Source of the DNA: Candidatus Acutalibacter stercorigallinarum
GTDB lineage: Bacteria > Bacillota > Clostridia > Oscillospirales > Acutalibacteraceae
DNA: 37,136 nt
Assembly: GCA_019112625.1 (NCBI GenBank)
Contig: DXIW01000038.1
Location: 1 to 37,136, forward strand
Reading direction: 5' to 3'
Of this stretch, positions 8,284 through 16,129 are shown piece after piece. Within the stretch, counting starts at the first letter, position 1; every line of letters starts with the position of its first letter. The notes below the pieces were generated by a model. It saw nothing but the letters and a program-made list of their open reading frames with translations, searched no databases and had not been told where the DNA came from. Both the position numbers and the translations under genes were made by a program.

Positions 8284-9155
8284 ACCAACCCCTCCAAATC
8301 CTTCACCCCCGAGACCTTCCGGTACAAAAACAGGATGAGGGTGGTCAGCAGCAGCAGCGCCACAGACAGCGCCGCGGCAAAAGGCCAGTTGTGGGTCTTC
8401 AGCAGCTGCTCCTGGATCAGGTTCCCCACCAGCACCACCTTGTTGCCCCCCAGAATGTCCGCGATGAAGAACAGCCCCATGCTGGGCACAAAGGTGAGCA
8501 CCACCCCGGAGAGCAGCCCCGGCAGGGTCAGCTTAAAGGACACGGTGAAAAAGGCCCGCAGGGGGGAGGCCCCCAGGTCCCGGGCCGCCTCCACCAGGCT
8601 GAAGTCCAGCTTCTCCGCGCTGGAATACACCGAAAAGATCATAAAGGGCAGCAAGGCATACACCATGCCCACCACCACGGCGGGGTAGGTGTACAACAGC
8701 TTTAAGGGCTCGCTGGTGATGTGCAGCCCCATCAGGGCCGTGTCCAGCACCCCGTTGGCCCGGAAGATCACGATCCACCCGTACAGCCGGATGAGGGAGC
8801 TGGTCCAAAAGGGGATCATCAACAGCAGCATGGCCCGCTTTTTCCACTTGGGGGGCAGCTTTGCCATAAAGTAGCCGAAGGGATAGCCGATGGCCGCAAT
8901 AAGCACCGTGCTGATCACCGCCAGCTTGATAGACTCCCAGAAGGTCTGCAGATACACGGGCTGGAAGATGTCCGCGTAGTTCTCCAGGGTAAATTCCCCT
9001 ACCACGCCCCAGGTCTCCGCCCGGGTCAAAAAGCTGAGGACCACCATATACACCAGGGGCCCGGCCACAAATACTAAAGTAAACAGGTACAGGGGGACGA
9101 TGGTCAGCGCCTCCCCCCGCAGCTTCCTTTTCTTCTGGGGACGTCCCTCCGCCAT
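8280..9155 (-). CDS. potB: Spermidine/putrescine ABC transporter permease
   Basis: This 291-residue BPD permease has a basic N-terminus (KKRKLRGEA) and six helices. PotB features include the long first periplasmic region with ENYADIFQPVYLQTFWESIK, the SSLIRLYGWIVIF segment, and the EAA docking loop EAARDLGASPLRAFFTVSFK. It pairs with PotC. The start overlaps the potA stop by one base (TGATG), and AGGAGGT at the end of potA provides the ribosome site. Length is normal. Confidence 0.93.
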   Translation of the reverse strand: MAEGRPQKKRKLRGEALTIVPLYLFTLVFVAGPLVYMVVLSFLTRAETWGVVGEFTLENYADIFQPVYLQTFWESIKLAVISTVLIAAIGYPFGYFMAKLPPKWKKRAMLLLMIPFWTSSLIRLYGWIVIFRANGVLDTALMGLHITSEPLKLLYTYPAVVVGMVYALLPFMIFSVYSSAEKLDFSLVEAARDLGASPLRAFFTVSFKLTLPGLLSGVVLTFVPSMGLFFIADILGGNKVVLVGNLIQEQLLKTHNWPFAAALSVALLLLTTLILFLYRKVSGVKDLEGLV

Positions 9156-10240
9156 CAGCGCACCTCCTCCCGGTCCACCGGGCAGGCGCTGCCCGGCTCC
9201 CAGCTGAGCCGCACACGGTCGCCGGGGGCCAGCTCCGAATCGATGCCGTGCCGGCTGCAGATAAACTCCTGCCCTCCGGCCAGCTCCACGCAGATGCGCA
9301 GCATCCCCCCGGAAAAGCTCTTCTCCTTCACCGTGCCAAACAGCCCCGGGCCTGTCTTTTCCCCGGCCTTCTCCGCCTGGGCCTGTTCCCCCCGGATGGC
9401 CAGGGCCACCGGCTCCCCGGGTGCAAAGCCGTAGCCCCGGGAGAGGAACTCCCCGGTCCCGTCCTCATTCCGGAAGGTGACCCGCTCCCCATCCACCCGG
9501 TCCACCACGCCCCGGACGATGTTGGCCGTGCCCACAAACTGGGCCACATAGGCCGTCTTGGGGGCGTCGTACACCTGGCTGGGGGTGCCCACCTGCTGAA
9601 AGACCCCGTCCTTCATCACCGCGATGCGGTCGGACATGTTCAGGGCCTCCTCCTGGTCGTGGGTGATGTAGATAAAGGTGATGCCCAGCTTCTTCTGCAG
9701 CCGCTTCAATTCCTGCTGCATCTGCCGGCGCAGCTGCAGGTCCAACGCCCCCAGGGGCTCGTCCAGCAGCAGCAGCTTGGGCTGGTTGATCACCGCCCGG
9801 GCGATGGCCACCCGCTGCTTCTGCCCGCCGGAGAGCTCCCCGGGCATGCGCTTTTCATAGCCCTCCAGCTGCACCAGCTGGAGCATCTCCCCCACCCGGC
9901 GGCGGATCTCCTCCTTGGCCGCCCGGCGGATCTTCAGACTGTAGCCGATGTTCTGCTCCACGTTCATGTGGGGGAACAGGGCGTAATTCTGGAACACGGT
10001 GTTCACGTCCCGCTTGTTGGGCTCTGCCTGGGTCATATCCTTCCCCTCCAGCAGCACCCGGCCGCTGTCTGGCGACTCCAGCCCGGCAATGATCCGCAGG
10101 GTAGTGGTCTTCCCGCAGCCCGAAGAGCCCAGCAGGGTGATGAACTCCCCCTGCCGGGCCGTAAGGCTGATGCCGTCCAGCACCTTGGTGTCCCCAAAGC
10201 TCTTGTGGATGTCCTCCAGCTGTAAGATGGTGTCGTTCAA
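9155..10240 (-). CDS. potA: Spermidine/putrescine ABC transporter ATP-binding protein
   Basis: This cytoplasmic ATPase powers PotBC. It has Walker [10 protein letters not shown] (38-46), signature [14 protein letters not shown], Walker [13 protein letters not shown] and a C-terminal TOBE-like regulatory domain. I place the start at TTG 10240, giving [16 protein letters not shown], which matches the usual PotA beginning. It lies 9 nt after AGAAAGGATG, a good match to the anti-Shine-Dalgarno. The in-frame ATG at 10252 is inside that ribosome site. The protein is 361 residues, near the family norm. It is the first gene of potAB-MT-CD, behind a consensus promoter and a palindromic operator. Confidence 0.92.
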   Translation of the reverse strand: MNDTILQLEDIHKSFGDTKVLDGISLTARQGEFITLLGSSGCGKTTTLRIIAGLESPDSGRVLLEGKDMTQAEPNKRDVNTVFQNYALFPHMNVEQNIGYSLKIRRAAKEEIRRRVGEMLQLVQLEGYEKRMPGELSGGQKQRVAIARAVINQPKLLLLDEPLGALDLQLRRQMQQELKRLQKKLGITFIYITHDQEEALNMSDRIAVMKDGVFQQVGTPSQVYDAPKTAYVAQFVGTANIVRGVVDRVDGERVTFRNEDGTGEFLSRGYGFAPGEPVALAIRGEQAQAEKAGEKTGPGLFGTVKEKSFSGGMLRICVELAGGQEFICSRHGIDSELAPGDRVRLSWEPGSACPVDREEVR

Positions 10241-10283
10241 CAGGGTGACCATCCTTTCTATCTCCAAGTCGGGCCAACGAATG

Positions 10284-10300
10284 TATACCGTTTCGGTATA
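10284..10300. promoter_or_regulatory. Candidate operator of the pot operon
   Basis: A perfect 17-bp inverted repeat, TATACCG, a 3-nt spacer, CGGTATA. It lies about +9 to +25 from the predicted start site, a usual place for repressor binding. No matching regulator gene is in the window. Confidence 0.6.
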
Positions 10301-10315
10301 ATTTCCCAAGTTTTG

Positions 10316-10344
10316 ATTATAGCCGCGCGCCCGGCCTTTGTCAA
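10316..10344 (-). promoter_or_regulatory. Consensus sigma-A promoter of the pot operon
   Basis: On the - strand, a perfect TTGACA (10339-10344), a 17-bp spacer and a perfect TATAAT (10316-10321). It begins 22 bp after the recX stop. So strong a promoter next to an operator suggests repression. Confidence 0.85.
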
Positions 10345-10365
10345 GCAAAATCCGCGGGAAAAGGC

Positions 10366-10983
10366 CTACTCCCAGTCCTCGCCCTGGCCCATGGCCTCCC
10401 GCACCTCCTGGTAGGAGTAGCCCAGCCGCTGCAGGGCGACAAAAGCCCTGCGCCGTACCTTCTCGTCCTCCCGCCAGCCGGGGTACTTTTTTGCCAGTAC
10501 CCGGCGGATGGCTTCCCCGGCGCGCTCCGGGTCCTCGTATTCTGCCAGCAGCTCTTGGATGAGCTCCTGCCCAATGCCCCTGCGCCGCAGCTCCTGGGCT
10601 ACCCGCCGGGAACCATAGCCTTTTCGCCCAAACAGCTCCCTGGCGTAGTCCTGGGCAAAACGCCGGTCATCCACCAGCCCCAGCTCCTCCATGCGGCCGG
10701 CGGCGGCCTGGGCCGCCTCCCGAGAGGCCGCGGTCCGGGCGATCTTCTCCGTCAGCTCCCGCTTGGAGTAATTCCGGTACTCCAGCAGGTACAGGGCCTT
10801 CTCCTGGGCCCGCCGGGCGTCCGAGGCCTGGATGAGCTCAAAAAGCTCCTGGTCGCTCACCTGGTCCCCGGGCTTCAGGCCCGACTGGAGGAACACCTGG
10901 GCGTCCAGCTTTACCGCGGCCTCCCCGTCCAGGAACAGCTGAACAAGCCCCCTGCGCCGGGGCTCCGCCGCCGTCAGCTCCAT
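10366..10983 (-). CDS. recX: RecX family regulator of RecA
   Basis: This 205-residue protein, rich in Arg, Glu and helix, is directly downstream of recA. RecX proteins are made of repeated three-helix units; here they are visible around ALYLLEYRNYSKRELTEKI, LGLVDDRRFAQDYARELF and RRVAQELRRRGIGQELI. RecX binds the RecA filament and blocks its growth. The start overlaps the recA stop by one base (TGATG). No clear terminator separates it from the pot promoter, so some readthrough into pot is possible. Confidence 0.88.
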   Translation of the reverse strand: MELTAAEPRRRGLVQLFLDGEAAVKLDAQVFLQSGLKPGDQVSDQELFELIQASDARRAQEKALYLLEYRNYSKRELTEKIARTAASREAAQAAAGRMEELGLVDDRRFAQDYARELFGRKGYGSRRVAQELRRRGIGQELIQELLAEYEDPERAGEAIRRVLAKKYPGWREDEKVRRRAFVALQRLGYSYQEVREAMGQGEDWE

Positions 10984-12155
10984 CAGTCGTCATCCACCGT
11001 GATGTCGATGCTCTGCTTGGCCGCCGCCTTGGTGGTGGGGGCGGCGGGGGCGGGCTCCGGCCGGACCGGCAGCTCTACGGGCACAGCCGCCGCCCGGGGT
11101 GCCCGGGCCGGGGTCTTGTCGTAGAGCTTGTCCACGTTGGCCCGCACCTGCTCCTCGATCTCCGCGGCCATGTCGGGGTGGCTGGCCAAAAATTCCTTGG
11201 TCTTGTCCCGCCCCTGGCCGATGCGCTCCCCGTTGTAGGAGAACCAGGCGCCGCTCTTCTGGATAATCTCCAGCTGCACGGCAATGTCCAGCAGCTCCCC
11301 GGTGCGGGAGATGCCCGTGCCGTACATCACGTCGAACTCCGCCGTGCGGAAGGGCGGGGCGATCTTGTTCTTCACCACCTTGATGCGGGTCCGGTTGCCG
11401 ATGACGTCGGTGCCGTTTTTCAGGGCCTCCCCCTTGCGCACCTCAATGCGCACCGAGGAGTAGAACTTCAGCGCCCGGCCGCCGGGGGTCACCTCCGGGT
11501 TGCCGTAAATGACGCCCACCTTCTCCCGCAGCTGGTTGATGAAGATGGCCACGCAGTTGGATTTGGAGATGGCCCCCGCCAGCTTCCGCAGGGCCTGGCT
11601 CATCAGCCGGGCCTGCAGGCCCACGTGGGAATCCCCCATCTCCCCCTCGATCTCCGCCCGGGGCACCAGCGCCGCCACCGAGTCCACCACGATCACGTCG
11701 ATGGCGTTGGAGCGCACCAGCGCCTCGGTGATCTCCAAAGCCTGCTCGCCGGTGTCCGGCTGCGAGACCAGCAGGCTCTCCACATCCACCCCCAGGTTCC
11801 CGGCATATACCGGGTCCAGGGCGTGCTCCACGTCGATAAAGGCGGCGTTGCCCCCCCGCTTCTGCCCCTCGGCGATGCAGTGCAGCGCCAGGGTGGTCTT
11901 GCCCGAGGACTCGGGCCCGTAGATCTCCACAATCCGCCCCCGGGGCAGCCCGCCGATGCCCAGCGCCAGGTCCAGGGACAGCGACCCGGTGGGGATGGCC
12001 TCCACGTTCAGGGCAGAGTCCTGCCCCAGGCGCATCACCGCGCCCTCGCCGAACTGCTTCTTGATCTGGGCCAGGGCCGTCTCCAGCGCCTTGGCCTTCT
12101 CCTCCGAACCCCCCGCGGCCCTGCCGCTCACCTGGGCTTTTGCTCTATCCGCCAT
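10983..12155 (-). CDS. recA: Recombinase RecA
   Basis: This 390-residue strand-exchange ATPase acts in homologous recombination and SOS induction. Walker A is GPESSGKT (80-87). [10 protein letters not shown], the [22 protein letters not shown] core and the L2-loop segment [21 protein letters not shown] are all present. The C-terminus carries an Ala/Pro-rich tail ending in acidic residues (DITVDDD), as is common. I start it at ATG 12155, which has AGGAGG 7 nt upstream; an ATG 11 codons earlier lacks a ribosome site. The N-terminal extension before the core is Ala/Lys-rich. It is cotranscribed with recX from the promoter at 12200-12228, probably under LexA. Confidence 0.97.
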   Translation of the reverse strand: MADRAKAQVSGRAAGGSEEKAKALETALAQIKKQFGEGAVMRLGQDSALNVEAIPTGSLSLDLALGIGGLPRGRIVEIYGPESSGKTTLALHCIAEGQKRGGNAAFIDVEHALDPVYAGNLGVDVESLLVSQPDTGEQALEITEALVRSNAIDVIVVDSVAALVPRAEIEGEMGDSHVGLQARLMSQALRKLAGAISKSNCVAIFINQLREKVGVIYGNPEVTPGGRALKFYSSVRIEVRKGEALKNGTDVIGNRTRIKVVKNKIAPPFRTAEFDVMYGTGISRTGELLDIAVQLEIIQKSGAWFSYNGERIGQGRDKTKEFLASHPDMAAEIEEQVRANVDKLYDKTPARAPRAAAVPVELPVRPEPAPAAPTTKAAAKQSIDITVDDD

Positions 12156-12199
12156 GTCGTTTCCTCCTAAACTCCGTAGTCCGGTCATTCCTGCCCTCT

Positions 12200-12228
12200 A
12201 TTATAAAAGAAAAGCTGGGAAAACGCAA
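12200..12228 (-). promoter_or_regulatory. Predicted sigma-A promoter of recA-recX
   Basis: On the - strand, TTGCGT (12223-12228), a 17-bp spacer and TATAAT (12200-12205). The -35 box lies in the loop of an inverted repeat at 12216-12239. Confidence 0.75.
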
Positions 12229-12239
12229 CGGTTTTCCCA
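12216..12239. terminator. Inverted repeat over the recA promoter; possible terminator
   Basis: Arms TGGGAAAAC/GTTTTCCCA with a 6-nt loop. It is followed by CTTTTTT on the + strand and by GCTTTTCTTTT on the - strand. It may end the upstream ABC-F transcript on the - strand, yet it covers the recA -35 box and spacer, so it could also be a protein-binding site. Confidence 0.5.
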
Positions 12240-12247
12240 ACTTTTTT

Positions 12248-12261
12248 CGAACATTTGTTTA
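12248..12261. promoter_or_regulatory. Candidate LexA (SOS) box of recA
   Basis: CGAAC-ATTT-GTTTA resembles the Gram-positive LexA site CGAAC-N4-GTTCG, with one half intact. It is 20 bp upstream of the recA -35 box, slightly farther than usual. Confidence 0.5.
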
Positions 12262-12287
12262 CGCAACTTCCCGTCACCTTTCCCCAA

Positions 12288-12406
12288 GGGCGCCCCCTCT
12301 CCAACTGCTGCAATAAAAACGGGGAGCTGTCACGCCATTGGCGCGACTGGGGGGTATCCCATATCCCCCCCTGTCACACCCCCCGTCGTGACGGAAGGGG
12401 GGCCCT
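12288..12406. repeat. Palindromic intergenic repeat, copy 4
   Basis: GTCACGCC/GGCGCGAC (12329-12347, one mismatch) lies between GGAGCT and TGGGGGG. It is followed by a second hairpin, GTCAC...GTGAC, near 12372-12392. It sits between recA and the ABC-F gene and leads into a heptamer array. Confidence 0.65.
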
Positions 12407-12434
12407 TCTTCCCTATTCCCTCTTCCCTCTTCAC
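12407..12434. repeat. Heptamer tandem array, four units
   Basis: TCTTCCC, TATTCCC, TCTTCCC, TCTTCAC: the same 7-bp theme as 1051-1092, again directly beside a palindromic repeat. It ends 4 bp from the stop codon of the ABC-F gene. Confidence 0.65.
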
Positions 12435-12438
12435 TGCC

Positions 12439-13992
12439 CTATCCCTCCTCCCACACATTCTCCTCCTCCACCAGCCCCCCGGGCGTCATGCGGTACAGGG
12501 TGCCGCAGGCCTCCCCAATGTACCGCCGGTCGTGGCTCACGCTGATGATGCACCCGGGGAAATCCCGCAAAATGCCCCGGATCACCGGCCCGGACAGGGG
12601 GCTGAAATTCCGGGTGGGCTCGTCCAGCACCAGCACGTTGGCCCCGTCCAGAATCATCTTGAGGAAGAACAGCTTCGCCTTCTGTCCCCCGGAGAGCTCC
12701 GCGATGCTGTGCCCCTGCTCCTCGGGGGTGTACTTCATGCTGCCCAGGTAGGTCTTTACCCTGGTCAGCTCCTCCTTCTCCCCCGACTTGGCCAAAAACT
12801 CCACCGGGGTCTGGCCCTGGTCCACGGTCTCCCCGTAGTCCTGGGGCATGTAGGCGGCCTTCAGGTCCCGCCGGGGCAGCAGCTCCCCCGCGATCTGCCG
12901 CAGCAGCGTGGTTTTCCCCGCCCCGTTGTTCCCGATGATGCACACATGCTCCGCCCCCCGCACATACAGCCGGATGTTCTGGGCCAGCAGCTCCCCGCCG
13001 GCCTCCAGCCGGGGCAGGGTGAAGTCCACCACCGTCTTGCCCCCGGGCACCGCCGTGTCCGGGCCAAACCCCACCAAAATGGCCTCCTCGCTGTCGGGGA
13101 ACTCCGTCATGTCCTCCCGCTCCCGGTCGAACCGGTGCTCCATGGACTTGACCGACTTCATCTTCTTTTTCAGCATCTTCCCCACGTGGTCCCGGTCCGA
13201 GTAGGCGATGTTGTCCAGCTGGTGCTGCACCTTCTGCTCGATCTTCCGCAGCTTCTCCTGGCGCTTGCGCTCCTCTTCCCGCTCTTTCCGGGCCACCTGC
13301 TCCTGGTGGGCGAATTTCGAGAGCCGCTCCTCCACATACCGCCGGTAGCCCATCCGGGCCACGGTGTACCGGGGCAGGGTCTTGCGCCGCAGCTGCTCTA
13401 AGTGGATGATGACGTTTGCCGTGTTCTCCAGCAGCATCTCGTCGTGAGAGATGTACAGCACCGGCTGGGGGCACTCCCGGATAAAGGATTCCAGCCACTC
13501 CAGGGTCTCAATGTCCAGGTCGTTGGAGGGCTCGTCCAGCAGGTAGCAGTCGGGCCGCCGCAGGGTGAGCAGGGCCATGCGCAGCTTCACCTTCTCCCCG
13601 CCGGAGAAGGTGCCCATCTTCCGGTCCGAGTAGAACAGGTCCGCCGGGAACCGCAGCTTCGCCGCCGCGTCCGCCACCTCTTTGGGGGAGCTGTCCAAAA
13701 AGGCCTCCTCCCCGCAGCAGAACTCATAGGCGGTCTTGTCCCGGTCCTCCTCCGGCAGCTCCTGAGAGAGATACCCCAGGATCATCCCGTCCTTCTGGAT
13801 GGTCCCCGACCACTCCGCATACCCCTCCACCAAATTCTCGTCGTAGATCAGCTTCAGCAGGGTGGATTTCCCGTTCCCCTCCTCCCCGATGATGGCCGCC
13901 TTGTCCCCGGGGTTCAGGGCAAAGGTAAAGTCCCGCACCAGCTCCCGCAGGTCCTTTTTCATGGCGATGTGTAACTTCCGTACTTGCAGCAT
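12439..13992 (-). CDS. ABC-F ATPase, probable ribosome protection/antibiotic resistance type
   Basis: This soluble protein of 517 residues has two ABC domains and no membrane helices. Domain 1 has Walker A GEEGNGKST (36-44), signature FSGGEKVKLRMAL and LLDEPSNDLD. Domain 2 has GNNGAGKTT, LSGGQKAKLFFLKMIL and LDEPTRNFSPLSGPVIR. The last motif, with RNFSPLS in place of NHLD, is one I associate with Lsa/VmlR-type resistance ABC-F proteins. A long charged linker (Glu/Arg/Lys) joins the domains and would reach the ribosomal peptidyl transferase region. The start is ATG 13992, with AGGAGGG 7 nt upstream. An in-frame extension to 14154 runs through the leader and is rejected. The drug spectrum cannot be read; lincosamides, pleuromutilins and streptogramin A are usual. 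Confidence 0.88.
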   Translation of the reverse strand: MLQVRKLHIAMKKDLRELVRDFTFALNPGDKAAIIGEEGNGKSTLLKLIYDENLVEGYAEWSGTIQKDGMILGYLSQELPEEDRDKTAYEFCCGEEAFLDSSPKEVADAAAKLRFPADLFYSDRKMGTFSGGEKVKLRMALLTLRRPDCYLLDEPSNDLDIETLEWLESFIRECPQPVLYISHDEMLLENTANVIIHLEQLRRKTLPRYTVARMGYRRYVEERLSKFAHQEQVARKEREEERKRQEKLRKIEQKVQHQLDNIAYSDRDHVGKMLKKKMKSVKSMEHRFDREREDMTEFPDSEEAILVGFGPDTAVPGGKTVVDFTLPRLEAGGELLAQNIRLYVRGAEHVCIIGNNGAGKTTLLRQIAGELLPRRDLKAAYMPQDYGETVDQGQTPVEFLAKSGEKEELTRVKTYLGSMKYTPEEQGHSIAELSGGQKAKLFFLKMILDGANVLVLDEPTRNFSPLSGPVIRGILRDFPGCIISVSHDRRYIGEACGTLYRMTPGGLVEEENVWEEG

Positions 13993-14063
13993 CCAGCATC
14001 CCTCCTCTGGGAAAGCAAAAGGCCCGCTCCGGCCATAGCCGAAACGGACCTGGTATCCCCATG

Positions 14064-14091
14064 GGAAAAACGCCGGGCATGCAGCCCCGGC
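14064..14091 (-). terminator. Candidate attenuator in the ABC-F leader
   Basis: On the - strand a GC stem, GCCGGG with CCCGGC (14072-14077 with 14086-14091), is followed by GTTTTT. It lies about 70 nt before the start codon, within a leader of about 240 nt, as expected for transcription attenuation of resistance ABC-F genes. Confidence 0.6.
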
Positions 14092-14145
14092 CAAAGAGGG
14101 AACACAGCGGTACAAGTCCAAGCTCGGCAAACCGGAAAAGGCCCC

Positions 14146-14160
14146 CAGGCCCATGGCCTG
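14146..14160 (-). other. Hairpin in the ABC-F leader
   Basis: A perfect 6-bp inverted repeat, CAGGCC/GGCCTG, with a 3-nt loop. It lies between the upstream ORF and the attenuator and could take part in alternative folding of the leader. Confidence 0.45.
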
Positions 14161-14194
14161 AAAGCGTCGTCTCTTCGGTCCCGTGTTCTCAGAC

Positions 14195-14206
14195 TTATAC
14201 TAACAT
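14195..14206 (-). CDS. Three-codon upstream ORF (Met-Leu-Val) in the ABC-F leader
   Basis: ATG TTA GTA TAA on the - strand, preceded by AAAGGAG with a 7-nt spacer (14214-14220). It starts about 25 nt after the predicted transcription start. A strong ribosome site on so short a frame, ahead of a terminator-like hairpin, fits a ribosome-stalling leader that senses antibiotic-bound ribosomes. There is no direct evidence of translation. Confidence 0.6.
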   Translation of the reverse strand: MLV

Positions 14207-14237
14207 CCTTCCACTCCTTTGCGTCTCACTGGCACCT

Positions 14238-14266
14238 AGCATAGCACGGAAACCAGGCTTTGTCAA
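14238..14266 (-). promoter_or_regulatory. Predicted sigma-A promoter of the ABC-F gene
   Basis: On the - strand, a perfect TTGACA (14261-14266), a 17-bp spacer and TATGCT (14238-14243). The predicted start near 14231 gives a long leader. Confidence 0.8.
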
Positions 14267-14269
14267 CAG

Positions 14270-14588
14270 ACGCGTGACCGCGCGGGACAGGAAAATTCCT
14301 CTGGGCTCTTCCCGCCGGAATTTTGTCTCCTCTCCGCGACCTCTCCGCAAGAACCCCTTCCGCCGCCCCCGGCGGCACCTCCCCCAAAGGGGGAGGCAAG
14401 TCTCGGCTCCCCCTCTGGGGGCGATGGTCGCCAGTGGCGACCGTCCATCGCCGGTCTCCGCTTCCGCTCCGGTCGGTCCTGGACGCGCCCCACTGGGGCG
14501 CAGGACCCGAGCCGGCAGGCGAGACGGGGGTGGGAACCTCTCGGAAAGAAACTCCCTCCGTCATCACAAAGCGATGACGGAGGGAGTT
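14270..14588. repeat. Palindromic intergenic repeat, copy 5
   Basis: The left end (14270-14325) repeats 576-631. The right end is a perfect 16-bp inverted repeat (14550-14565 with 14573-14588, 7-nt loop) carrying the family sequence GATGACGGAGGGAGTT. The whole piece fills the gap between the ABC-F promoter and the M28 gene. The right hairpin lies 17 bp after the M28 stop and may act as its 3' end. Confidence 0.7.
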
Positions 14589-14605
14589 ATGAGGCTTCCT
14601 CCCAA

Positions 14606-15877
14606 TCAGGCCTTAGCCTCCGACAGCTCCTTCTTGTACAGGTACTTCTCCACTTCCTCCACGATGTTCTGGGGGATCTTCCGCTCCACCGGCAGCACCG
14701 CGGCGTTGGCCATCTCCCGGCCAAAGGCCAGCACAATCCGGGTGGTCTTTTCCAGCGCCTCGGCCGAGAGGAAGCTCAGGGTGTCGAACCGGTTGTGGAT
14801 GTACGCCGCGCCCTGGGCGCCGTCCCGGCTGAAGTTGACCCCGGGCACCCCGCAGTCCGCGAAGGGGATGGAGTCGCTGGAGTAGATGCCCTGCTTGGTC
14901 TCCGCCCCAAAGCCGTGGATCTTCACAAAGTAGTCCAGGTAGTCGGCCAGCTTCTGCTCCGCCGTGGCGGTGATCTTGTCCACCCCCAGCACCGGGCCGC
15001 CCACGTCCACGTTGATCATCAACAGGTGGTTCGCCAGCTCCTCCTTGTGGGCCTTCACGTAGGCCCAGCTGCCCTCCAGGCCAATCTCCTCGCTGCCGTA
15101 CCACATGAACTTCAACGTCCGTTTCGGGGGATTTTCCTTAAAATACCGCAAAATCTCCATGTTGATGACCGACCCGGCGCCGTTGTCGTACACGCCCTTG
15201 GAAAAGTCCACCGAGTCGTAGTGGGCCCCAAAGGACACGATCTCCTCGGGCTTTTCCGTGCCCAGCACCGTGGCCACCACATTGTGAGAGGTCCGCTCCT
15301 CCGTGCGGCCCTTCAGCACCATCCGGGCCTTGCTGGCCCCCTTGCGCACCAGCTCGATGGCGTCCAGCACCCGGGTGTGCACCATGGGCACGTTGCCAAA
15401 GGCCCGCAGGGTGCGCCGCAGCTTCCGGGTGGAGAGGTCCGTCTCCTCCCGCTTGTCCCGCAGCTCCCCCTCCATGGTGACGATGCCCGCCACCCCGGCC
15501 TTCATCAGCCGGCGGAACAGGGGCACCCGTAGAAAGCCGTTCACCAGCACGATCTTCCCCTTGGCGTCCCGCAGGTCCACGTCGGTGCCGTTCTCCACGT
15601 AGACGAACTCCGCGGTAAGCCCTCCTTCCGGGGTGTTCTCCGCGCACTGGTACCCAGTGACAGGCACCTCCATCTGGAAGGGCTCCAGAATCTCCAGCTT
15701 GGCCTCCTCCACAATGCCCTGCTCGATCTCAAAGGGCTCGATGATGGCCGGCACGCCCATGGCGTCGCACTCCGACTTCAAGATTTCCGCCGCCTGCAGC
15801 TCCTCCGGCGACCCGGCGATCCGGGTAAAGCCCATCTTCTCCAGCAGCGCGAACTCCCGCTTCCCACAAATTTCCAT
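14606..15877 (-). CDS. M28 family zinc aminopeptidase with PA-like insert
   Basis: This 423-residue protein has the metallopeptidase M28 core. The usual two-zinc ligands and catalytic residues are all visible: His219 and Asp221 (GAHYDS), Asp231 (DNGAGS), Glu263/Glu264 (GSEEIG), Asp291 (NVDVGG) and His361 (YIHNRFDT). Residues about 85-200 form a separate insert resembling a protease-associated domain, with GKIVLVNGFLRVPLF and MKAGVAGIVTM. No signal peptide or membrane segment is seen, so it is probably a cytoplasmic aminopeptidase that finishes peptide breakdown. The ATG has AAGGAGG 8 nt upstream. It is monocistronic with its own promoter. Confidence 0.88.
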   Translation of the reverse strand: MEICGKREFALLEKMGFTRIAGSPEELQAAEILKSECDAMGVPAIIEPFEIEQGIVEEAKLEILEPFQMEVPVTGYQCAENTPEGGLTAEFVYVENGTDVDLRDAKGKIVLVNGFLRVPLFRRLMKAGVAGIVTMEGELRDKREETDLSTRKLRRTLRAFGNVPMVHTRVLDAIELVRKGASKARMVLKGRTEERTSHNVVATVLGTEKPEEIVSFGAHYDSVDFSKGVYDNGAGSVINMEILRYFKENPPKRTLKFMWYGSEEIGLEGSWAYVKAHKEELANHLLMINVDVGGPVLGVDKITATAEQKLADYLDYFVKIHGFGAETKQGIYSSDSIPFADCGVPGVNFSRDGAQGAAYIHNRFDTLSFLSAEALEKTTRIVLAFGREMANAAVLPVERKIPQNIVEEVEKYLYKKELSEAKA

Positions 15878-15910
15878 GGCGATTTCCTCCTTTGTTTCCC
15901 TAAGAAAAGC

Positions 15911-15936
15911 GCCCGGCAGCGCTCCCGCCGCCGGGC
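15911..15936 (-). other. GC hairpin at the 5' end of the M28 transcript
   Basis: A 10-bp stem (15911-15920 with 15927-15936, one G-U pair on the RNA) followed by GCTTTTCTT on the - strand. It would begin only about 7 nt after the predicted start site, too early for normal termination, so it may stabilise the mRNA or end readthrough from cysS. Confidence 0.5.
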
Positions 15937-15949
15937 CTTTGCTGTTTTA

Positions 15950-15978
15950 GTTATATCACTTTAACCGGGTGAGGTCAA
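15950..15978 (-). promoter_or_regulatory. Predicted sigma-A promoter of the M28 gene
   Basis: On the - strand, TTGACC (15973-15978), a 17-bp spacer and TATAAC (15950-15955). Confidence 0.7.
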
Positions 15979-16015
15979 GGGGGGCGCCCCTGCGCCTCCT
16001 GCCGGGTCAGACCTT

Positions 16016-16054
16016 GGGGCGCTGCCCCAAACCCCGCAGCTTTTGAAAAAGCTG
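16016..16054. repeat. Paired hairpins downstream of cysS
   Basis: GGGGC/GCCCC (16016-16028) is followed by CAGCTTTT/AAAAGCTG (16037-16054). Similar pairs of a poly-G/C stem and an AGTTTTTCAAA motif occur at 466-487 and 838-876, so this may be a second small dispersed element. It may also mark the cysS transcript end. Confidence 0.45.
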
Positions 16055-16129
16055 GCAACACTTTTCCTTGTCTCCCCCTGGCCCAAGCGCGGGCTTTCCA
16101 GGCAGCGGGCTCCAACAAGCCCCGGCGCC

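Noticed and set aside
13993..14154. N-terminal extension of the ABC-F protein by 54 residues
   Set aside because: This part overlaps the leader hairpin and attenuator and is Pro/Gly/Cys-rich without similarity to ABC-F proteins. The internal ATG has a strong ribosome site.
14550..14588. Insertion sequence or transposon end
   Set aside because: The 16-bp inverted repeat belongs to the short palindromic family. No transposase gene or target duplication is visible in the window.
15911..15936. Attenuator of the M28 gene
   Set aside because: The stem would begin about 7 nt after the predicted transcription start, too early for normal intrinsic termination. It is kept only as a 5' hairpin.
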